A stretch of 21,052 bases of DNA from CAZMGG01 sp964565715. GTDB lineage: Bacteria; Planctomycetota; UBA1135; UBA2386. Below the pieces are notes generated by a model. The model saw only the letters and a list, made by a program, of their open reading frames with translations, ran no database searches and was not told the origin of the DNA. Positions within the stretch are counted from its first letter, which is position 1. Each line of letters begins with the position of its first letter. This document shows positions 15,379 through 21,052 of the stretch, in pieces. Both the position numbers and the translations under genes were made by a program. Location: assembly GCA_964565715.1 (NCBI GenBank), contig CAZMGG010000103.1, forward strand, positions 1 to 21,052, read 5' to 3'.

Positions 15379-16732
15379 ATGCGCAACCCGCTCCTGGTCC
15401 CGGAACTGCGCGAACTCCTGCAGGAGGGCAGGCAGGCGGAGCTGCTGGAGGTGCTGCAGGACATGCACCCGGGCGACGCGGCCTCGATCCTGTCGGGCCT
15501 CGAGCCTGCCGAGGTGCTGACCGTGCTGTCCTGGCTGCCGCCGGTGATGGAACGGGACGTGTTCGGCTACCTGGAGCCGGACCTGCAGGAGCAGATCGTG
15601 CTCGGCGGCGGTCGCGACCGGGTCAAGGCCGTGCTGGCCTCGATGGCGTCGGACGACCGCGCCGAGTTCCTCGACCGGCTCGACGAACGGATCCGCGACC
15701 GGCTGGTGCCGCTCCTGTCCAACGCCGCCCGCGAGGACCTCCTGCGGCGCAGCCAGTTCGAGGACGACCAGGTCGGCTCCTTCCTCAGCACCGACTACGC
15801 GGTGCTGAACCGCCACCTCACCGCCCGCCGCGCCATCGAGGAGCTGCGCCAGCAGGCGCCCAGCAAGGAGACCATCTACTACAGCTACGTCGTCGACCGC
15901 ACCGGCAAGCTGGTCGGCTTCGTCTCCTTGCGCGACCTGATCCTGGCGCCGGACGAGCAGACCGTCGGCGACCTGATGAAGACCGACATCAAGTCGGTGA
16001 CGCCGGAGACCGACCAGGAGCAGGCCGCCCAGCTGATCCGCGACTACGACCTGATCGCGCTGCCGGNNNNNNNNNNTCTTTCCGCGTGAGCCTTTGGGGG
16101 GCTGTTGCTCCCTGGAGGACTTCGAGATGTTGGCCGGCAACACCGGCCACGACGCGGTGGGCGACCACGACCCGCTGGCCACCTCGATGTGGGTGCAGGT
16201 CCGGCGGCGGGCGCCGGTGATCTGCCTGCTGGCCCTGTTCTGGGTGGTCACCGCCGGCGTGATCCAGGGCTTCGAGGAGCACCTGAAGAGCGGGCCGACC
16301 CTGCTGCTGGCCCTGCTGCCGATGGTGATGGCCACCGGCGGCATGGTCGGCACCCAGGCCAGCGCGCTGGTGATCCGCGCCCTGTCGATCGGCGAGGCCC
16401 CAACCGCGCTGCTGCGCACGATCTGGCAGGAACTGCGGGTCAGCACCACGATGGGCGCGGTGCTGGCGGCGATCGCCTTCGTCGACGCCCTGATCGTCAG
16501 CCGCCTCGACCCCGGCGGCCCCGAGATCGCCCGCGTCCTGCACATCGGCGCGGTGATCGGCATCGCCCTGATGGCGCACGTGGTGTCGGCGGCGCTGATG
16601 GGCGCCACCATCCCGCTGCTGGTGAAGCGCCTGCGCGGCGACCCGGCGATGATCTCGACGCCGGCGGTGACCGCGGTGGCGGACCTGACCGGCGCCCTGA
16701 TCTACCTGCTGCTGGTCACCGCGCTGCTCTAG
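15379..16732 (+). CDS. mgtE: Magnesium transporter MgtE, interrupted by an assembly gap
   Basis: Mg2+-selective channel of the inner membrane, gated by its cytoplasmic domains. The order is MgtE N domain (LLEVLQDMHPGDAASILSGL, LSWLPPVMERDVFGYL), then a CBS pair (STDYAVLNRHLTARRAIEEL, SYVVDRTGKLVGFVSLRDLI, MKTDIKSVTPETDQEQAAQLI). After the gap comes the five-helix membrane domain. It has the family signature PMVMATGGMVGTQASALVIRAL and, in the last helix, the conserved Asp of VADLTGALIYLLL. The N-run sits in the second CBS motif: YDLIALP precedes it and EDFEMLAGN follows it, so about 26 residues are missing and the frame changes from +1 to +2. Start chosen at ATG 15379 (MRNPLLVPELRELL); an earlier start would run into the tRNA leader. 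It converges with the next gene, with 7 bp between stops. Confidence 0.92.
16067..16114. other. Assembly gap (10 N) plus foreign bases in mgtE
   Basis: Ten Ns occupy 16067-16076. Bases 16077 to about 16114 do not encode MgtE; recognisable sequence resumes at GAGGACTTCGAG (EDFE) from 16115. By comparison with the family, about 75-80 bp of the second CBS domain is absent. The true gap is therefore larger than ten bases, and its right edge is unreliable or is repeat sequence. Confidence 0.8.
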
Positions 16733-16739
16733 CGCCGGC

Positions 16740-18272
16740 CTACGGCTCCACCGGCCCGTCGTTGGCCGTCGGCGGCTCGCCGCTCTGCATCAGCTGCCGG
16801 AGCTGGATGCGGAACTCGCCGCGTTCGTCCGGCTCCGCCTCGCGCCAGCGGCCCTGCTGCCGGCGGCCGTGGATCGCCGAGCCCTGCATCACCACGCTGG
16901 TGACGTGCCGCGCCTGCGGCGTGAACACGTGCACCCGGCTCTTCGGCCCGATCACCACGATGGTGCTCTTCTCGGTGTCGAACAGGATCTGCTCGTCGCC
17001 CGCCTCGCTGGCGTCGGGGTAGGCCCGCGCCGTCGGCCGCTGGCCCTCCTGGCTGCGCTCCAGCCCGTGCTGGGTCCGCCGCGCCTCGCGCCGGTGCCGG
17101 CCCGCCAGCTTCTGCGCCAGGTCCTGCAGCAGCGGCAGCACGAAGGCCTCCTCGTCGACCTCGCCGTTGGTCCGCTTGCCCGCCAGCCGCAGCGACTCCT
17201 CGTCGAGCAGCCGCTGGAAGCGGCTCAGCGTGTGCAGCACCGACGGATCGGCCAGGTCCATCAGGTCCACCGCCGACACGGCGTGCAGCCGCAGCCGCGG
17301 CCGCCCTTCCAGCGTGGTGCCCAGCAGCAGCTGGAAGCTGAACGCGCAGCGCCCCTCGGCGCCGAGCACGCGGAACAGGCCCGCGTCCACCTGGCCGAGG
17401 ATCTTGTAGACCGGCGAGTGCTGGCCGAACTCGGCGAGCTGCTGCGTGCGCAGCACCTGGCCCATCGTCACGTGGGTCACCACCACGTCCTCGCCGGCCA
17501 GCAGCCGGTCGATCTGCGGATCCTTCCGCTCGATGGCCATGGTCACGAAGTCGCTGAACTTGGGCCGGCCGGTGGAGCCGTAGCCGTCGAACACCTGGCG
17601 CGGCTCGGCCGGGCGGCAGCCCTCGGCGTTGGCGCTGCCGTGGAAGTAGCAGAACACGGAGCCCGGCCGCAGGGCCTGCTCGTGCTCGCGGACCTCGCGC
17701 ACCCGCTTCAGGATCTGCTCGACGGCGGCGCTGGCGGCGGGCCGCAGGTTGGCGTCGTCGTCCAGCGGCACCCGCAGGTTGAGTTCCATGTGGCGCGGCA
17801 GGCCGAGCGGATCGACGCCCTCGACGCGCAGCAGCGAACCGGCCAGCCGGGCGAGGTGGCGCACGGCCTCGATGGCGTGATGATCGCCGCCCTCGTCGCG
17901 GTGCCGCGGCCGATCGCGCCGCTGCTGATGGCGCTCCTTGCGCGACGGCCGGCCGCCGGCGTTCGGCTGGTTCGGTGGGCCAGGCTGGTTCGGCTGGCCC
18001 GGCTGGCCGGGCTCGCCCTCGCCGCGCTCGCCGCGACCCTTGCGCCGGCGTCGGCGGCGCTTGCGCCGCGGTTCGTCACCGGCGCCCTCGGCGCCGGGGG
18101 CGCCGCCCTGGCCCTCGGCGGGCGCGTCCAGCGCACCTTGGTGCGGCCCTTCCGGGCCGGCGGGCTGGGCGGAACCAGCCTCCCCACCGGCCGGCGTCGC
18201 GGCCGGTGCCGGGGCAGGAGCGGCGGTCGTCTCGGGAGCGGGTTCGGCGCTGCGGGGGTCGGGCTCGGTCAC
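16740..18272 (-). CDS. Conserved-looking unrecognised protein with Arg-rich disordered N-terminus, 510 aa
   Basis: I do not recognise this family. Residues 1-68 are Pro/Ala/Glu/Gly-rich. Residues 69-81 are a basic run (RRKRRRRRRKGRG). Next comes a GEPGQPGQPNQPGPPNQP low-complexity stretch, then another basic patch (RKERHQQRRDRPRHR). From about residue 132 a folded part begins: AIEAVRHLARLAGSLL, a helical ASAAVEQILKRVREVREHE, CYFHGSANAEGCRP, then GRPKFSDFVTMAIERKDPQID. The C-terminal part holds alternating strands (STIVVIGPKSRVHVFTP). No signal peptide or membrane helix, so cytoplasmic. The basic tail suggests nucleic-acid or polyanion contact (inference). The start is GTG at 18272 (MTEPDPRSAEP); an in-frame GTG at 18332 adds 20 residues, and neither has a clear Shine-Dalgarno. 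It is downstream of module B on the same strand. Confidence 0.72.
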   Translation of the reverse strand: MTEPDPRSAEPAPETTAAPAPAPAATPAGGEAGSAQPAGPEGPHQGALDAPAEGQGGAPGAEGAGDEPRRKRRRRRRKGRGERGEGEPGQPGQPNQPGPPNQPNAGGRPSRKERHQQRRDRPRHRDEGGDHHAIEAVRHLARLAGSLLRVEGVDPLGLPRHMELNLRVPLDDDANLRPAASAAVEQILKRVREVREHEQALRPGSVFCYFHGSANAEGCRPAEPRQVFDGYGSTGRPKFSDFVTMAIERKDPQIDRLLAGEDVVVTHVTMGQVLRTQQLAEFGQHSPVYKILGQVDAGLFRVLGAEGRCAFSFQLLLGTTLEGRPRLRLHAVSAVDLMDLADPSVLHTLSRFQRLLDEESLRLAGKRTNGEVDEEAFVLPLLQDLAQKLAGRHRREARRTQHGLERSQEGQRPTARAYPDASEAGDEQILFDTEKSTIVVIGPKSRVHVFTPQARHVTSVVMQGSAIHGRRQQGRWREAEPDERGEFRIQLRQLMQSGEPPTANDGPVEP

Positions 18273-18351
18273 GGGGCGACCAATGTGCAGAGGGCACCGC
18301 ACCGCCACAAGGGCAGGGGCCGCATTTCCCACCCAGCGCCCCCTGGAAGCC

Positions 18352-19725
18352 CTATCGCAGCCGGATCACCAGGGCGTCGCTGGCGGCGAAGCCGAGCACG
18401 TTGCCGCCCGAGGTGGAAGCGGTCTGCGCGTAGACCTCGAAGCCGTAGACCGCCGGGTTCAGCGGGACCGGGATGGCCAGCCGGGCCTCGCCGACGCCGT
18501 CCACCGGCACGAGATACGACGCCTCGTTCGAGGCGTAGAGGCGGCAGCCTGGCGCGCCAAGGATGCCGGCATCGAACGGCAGCGGCCCCAGCCCGGGCCA
18601 CTGCGTGTCGCTGACGCCGAGCCAGAAGATCGCAAGCCCGTTGGGCTCGGCCGCGCGCAGCTCCAGGGTGAAACTCTGCCCCTGCCGCGGCAGGCCCCGC
18701 CAGCCCATGCGCGGCTCCCGCCCAAGCCCGTTCAGGCAACCCTTGCCGAGATACTCGAACGGCGACTCGGAGGCGTTGGCCAGGCTGCCGAGTCCGGAGA
18801 AGAACGGGAAGTAGTAGGCCGGCGTGAACGGACCGCTGCCCGACAGGCGCAGGGAGTAGATGTTGGTGATGTCCACATGCCACGCCGGGCCGACCGCGAC
18901 GACATCGGTCCAAGGGTCGTAGGCCACGACGATCTGGCCCGCAGGACTCACCTGTGTGCCAAAGTCGGGATCGAGGGGCTTCCAGGCCCTGAGCGCCTGA
19001 GCCCCATTGCGCGGATCCACCTCGTACAGCCCATCATATCCCATGACAACGAGATTGCCGTCTCGCCCACGCGTCACTTGCACAAGATTGGGAGCAGGCA
19101 GGGCGAACGTCGTCACCAAGCGCGCAACCGCGCCGTTGCCAGTCGTATCAAGAGCCCAGAGGCGCGCGGGATCGGTGCTGAATCTGGTCAAGGCAGTGCC
19201 CGTCGTGAAGAACAGGTCACGGCCGTCCACAAAGACGCTCGAGACGACGCCGCTGCCCAAGGCGTTCTGCGCAAAGACGTTGCCCACGGCCGTGAACGCC
19301 GCGCCGTTGATCGCCTTGGAGACGTGCCCGACATCGCCATTCAGCCCGAGCACCCAGAGCTTGCTGCGCGTAGCCGCAATGTAGCCATTGGCGAATGGCA
19401 TCGATCCCGGGAGCTCGACCGCGATCCTGTTGCTCGGTACCGTCGGGTCGTAACGAGCCCTGTGATAGCGACTTGGTGGCCCATGACGAAGGAGGTAGAT
19501 CAGGCCCGCTTCATCAGCCGTGACCACCGTACCCACCATGCCGGAGAAATCAAACGAGACCCAGCTCTGATCCTGCACGATGATTTCGGTCTGTCGCGTC
19601 GAACTCACCCAAGACCCGCGCGGCACCTGACATCCGCCGGGTGCACAGGCAAGCGCGATGACGGTGACCCCTGCCATCGACCAGCGAATGAGAAAATGCG
19701 CATCATGACCAGCAAGCCACTTCAT
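18352..19725 (-). CDS. Exported propeller-like protein, second gene of module copy B, 457 aa
   Basis: Paralogue of the 7435-8787 protein, 7 residues longer. The export segment is retained (MAGVTVIALACAPGGC). From YDPWTDVVAVG to the C-terminus (VIRLR) the protein is identical to copy A, and bases 18419-18891 are identical to 7502-7974. The stop codons differ (TAG here, TGA in A), and sequence past the stop is unrelated, so similarity ends with the gene. Bases 18925-19305 (381 bp) are strongly diverged from the matching 360 bp in copy A; this accounts for the length difference and includes FSTDPARLWALDTTGNGAV and VSPAGQIVV. Upstream of that block, identity is high but with scattered changes. 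ATG at 19725 overlaps the TGA of the preceding gene as ATGA, as in copy A. Function unknown. Confidence 0.8.
   Translation of the reverse strand: MKWLAGHDAHFLIRWSMAGVTVIALACAPGGCQVPRGSWVSSTRQTEIIVQDQSWVSFDFSGMVGTVVTADEAGLIYLLRHGPPSRYHRARYDPTVPSNRIAVELPGSMPFANGYIAATRSKLWVLGLNGDVGHVSKAINGAAFTAVGNVFAQNALGSGVVSSVFVDGRDLFFTTGTALTRFSTDPARLWALDTTGNGAVARLVTTFALPAPNLVQVTRGRDGNLVVMGYDGLYEVDPRNGAQALRAWKPLDPDFGTQVSPAGQIVVAYDPWTDVVAVGPAWHVDITNIYSLRLSGSGPFTPAYYFPFFSGLGSLANASESPFEYLGKGCLNGLGREPRMGWRGLPRQGQSFTLELRAAEPNGLAIFWLGVSDTQWPGLGPLPFDAGILGAPGCRLYASNEASYLVPVDGVGEARLAIPVPLNPAVYGFEVYAQTASTSGGNVLGFAASDALVIRLR
18419..18891. repeat. 473-bp identical tract, copy B (partner 7502-7974)
   Basis: Direct-orientation partner of 7502-7974. 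Confidence 0.93.
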
Positions 19726-21052
19726 GGCGCCAGTCCAAACCAGGTGCCCCGGGATGCAGCCCATCGTCCTGTGGGGTTGGTCCCCGAGTATTCCTCCACC
19801 ACCATCTGCATGAAGTACTTGTCCCCCGCCGCGCCGAAGATAACAGGGAAGACGAAGACGTCGTTGCCGATCGCATTGCTCGACGTGGTGAACACCGTTG
19901 TCAGGTTGCGGGCGCCCATCGCAGGGGTCGCAGTGCCCCCGACGAACGCCGGAGTCCACGTCACATCGGGACTGATCGGGTCTTGCTGGAACGAGTAGCA
20001 GAGCGTCCATCGGTAGGAGACCGGCTGGTTGTTGCTCATCGTCGGATACTTCCCGGCGCTGGCATCGCGAAGGATGAGTGACCCGCCAACCCGCGGTGGA
20101 CCATAGGGGTTGACCACGATCGGATGCAGGCCCTGCGCAGGGCCTGCCGTGAACGGCGTGGAGCCCCAGTACCGGTTCAGGTGACCCTGCTTGACAACAA
20201 AGGCCAAGCCGAGGTTGGTGCCACCGGATACATAGACGACACCCGAATCAGCACCCGGGGACACGTCCCAGGCACCCAGAAAGCCATCCAGGAATCTCTG
20301 CACGGGATTGCCAGGCAGTGGCAGGCTTGTGAAGGCCGTGTCGAAGCTGCCCAGCACCTGAAGGTCTTCGCCTGCCTGTCCCGTCAGGAAGGTGAGACTG
20401 ATCCCGTCGTTGTACTGGGCCAGGAACCCGGTTCGTCCCAGCCCACGAATATGGTGCACCTTGTCAGGAAACTGCGAGTACCCGAGTGGCTGTACGAAGG
20501 GCGTCTCGGTGTCGCTCGTTGCCGAGTCCGCGTCCGCCCCATCGCCCTTCGTGTACGAGAATCGCTCGATGTTGGCCGTGTTGTCTTCCTGCAACCGCCA
20601 GAGGGCCGGCGTCGGCGCCGCGGTGGCGTCGAAGTAGACGCTGTGGACGCTCTTGGAAGCAGGTGAATCGACGGTGTTCTGGGGCGCCGTCGGAAACGGG
20701 TCGACCACCGGCAGATCGAACACGTCGATGCGCCCATCGGAGCCGCTTGCCGTGGAAGGTCCGACCGATACGAACAGACGATCACCAACGGGCATGGCGT
20801 CATGGGGCGGTAGGACGCCGCCAGTTCCTACCGCCTGGTAGTCCATGACGAATCCCTGAATCAGGCCATGCGACGGCTTCGACACCGTCGAAGTCACTGG
20901 AGCTCCACCGGCCCCGATCTGGATCCCCACCGCACGACGGTTGGAATCGTCCGTGACCCACAGCGTCCCCCGCGACGCGTCCAGGTAGATCATGTGACAC
21001 TTGCCGAGCGGTGCGATGCTCGTGTGCAGGAGTCCGGCGCCAGTCCACCAGT
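19722..21052 (-). CDS. Secreted LVIVD/propeller-like protein, first gene of module copy B, 5' end outside window
   Basis: Paralogue of the 8784-10880 protein. The open frame continues through the window edge (WWTGAGLLHTSIAPLGKCHM at the edge), so the start and signal peptide are not visible and the gene is partial. Bases 20121-20621 are identical to 9183-9683. Changes cluster on either side: in DYQAVGTGGVLPP against DYQAKNNAVPAAVLPP in copy A (3 residues shorter here), and in the C-terminal FVFPVIFGAAGDKYFMQ against FVFPALVGAAGDKYFVQ. It ends in the ATGA overlap. Whether it carries a pentamer repeat upstream, as copy A does, cannot be seen. Confidence 0.78.
   Translation of the reverse strand, partial: WWTGAGLLHTSIAPLGKCHMIYLDASRGTLWVTDDSNRRAVGIQIGAGGAPVTSTVSKPSHGLIQGFVMDYQAVGTGGVLPPHDAMPVGDRLFVSVGPSTASGSDGRIDVFDLPVVDPFPTAPQNTVDSPASKSVHSVYFDATAAPTPALWRLQEDNTANIERFSYTKGDGADADSATSDTETPFVQPLGYSQFPDKVHHIRGLGRTGFLAQYNDGISLTFLTGQAGEDLQVLGSFDTAFTSLPLPGNPVQRFLDGFLGAWDVSPGADSGVVYVSGGTNLGLAFVVKQGHLNRYWGSTPFTAGPAQGLHPIVVNPYGPPRVGGSLILRDASAGKYPTMSNNQPVSYRWTLCYSFQQDPISPDVTWTPAFVGGTATPAMGARNLTTVFTTSSNAIGNDVFVFPVIFGAAGDKYFMQMVVEEYSGTNPTGRWAASRGTWFGLAP
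20121..20621. repeat. 501-bp identical tract, copy B (partner 9183-9683)
   Basis: Direct-orientation partner of 9183-9683. Confidence 0.93.

Noticed and set aside
16869..18614. + strand frame across 16740-18272 and module B
   Set aside because: Arg/Ala/Leu-rich shadow. It spans the boundary of two minus-strand genes with coherent proteins.

Overview
The window is very GC-rich and reads as a planctomycete-type chromosome fragment. The taxonomic pointers are a DUF1549/DUF1553 (PSCyt2/PSD1) protein, a DUF1501 protein with a Tat signal, a Planctomycete-cytochrome-c (PSCyt1) protein with leucine-rich-repeat-like segments, and several secreted propeller-like proteins that share a C-terminal domain. 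This is inferred from protein families, not from a ribosomal marker. Two runs of ten Ns (477-486 and 16067-16076) show that this is a scaffolded draft, and each run lies inside a real gene.

Layout. Positions 1-2108 hold the 3' part of a catalase-peroxidase gene (katG, broken by a gap) and a small Cys-rich zinc-binding-like gene, each followed by a GC-rich hairpin. Positions 2327-6870 hold a + strand cluster of exported proteins: PSCyt2/DUF1549-DUF1553, then DUF1501, then PSCyt1 plus LRR-like repeats. A yaeQ-family gene follows at 6884-7414. On the minus strand, 7435-10880 carries copy A of a two-gene module of exported propeller-like proteins joined by an ATGA overlap. Upstream of it are a (CGAGA)8 pentanucleotide repeat and a candidate promoter.

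Positions 11166-13340 encode a Cu+-type P1B ATPase. Positions 13409-15118 encode a secreted protein with the same kind of C-terminal domain as the propeller module. A tRNA-Pro(CGG) lies on the minus strand at 15148-15224. mgtE (Mg2+ channel/transporter) runs 15379-16732, with a gap in its second CBS domain. Converging on it is an unrecognised minus-strand protein (16740-18272) with an Arg-rich disordered N-terminus. Positions 18352-21052 hold copy B of the propeller module, which runs off the window end.

The most notable structure is the duplicated module. Copies A and B lie in the same orientation about 10.9 kb apart. They contain tracts of 473 bp and 501 bp that are identical base for base, next to a strongly diverged 360/381-bp block inside the same gene. 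Their flanks are unrelated. This mosaic suggests gene conversion, or repeated recombination, around a diversified segment. The pentamer repeat at the head of copy A could make its expression or N-terminus slippage-prone. Nothing here resembles CRISPR, a transposase, or a known defence system. The rest is ordinary metal handling, oxidative-stress defence and planctomycete cell-envelope genes.
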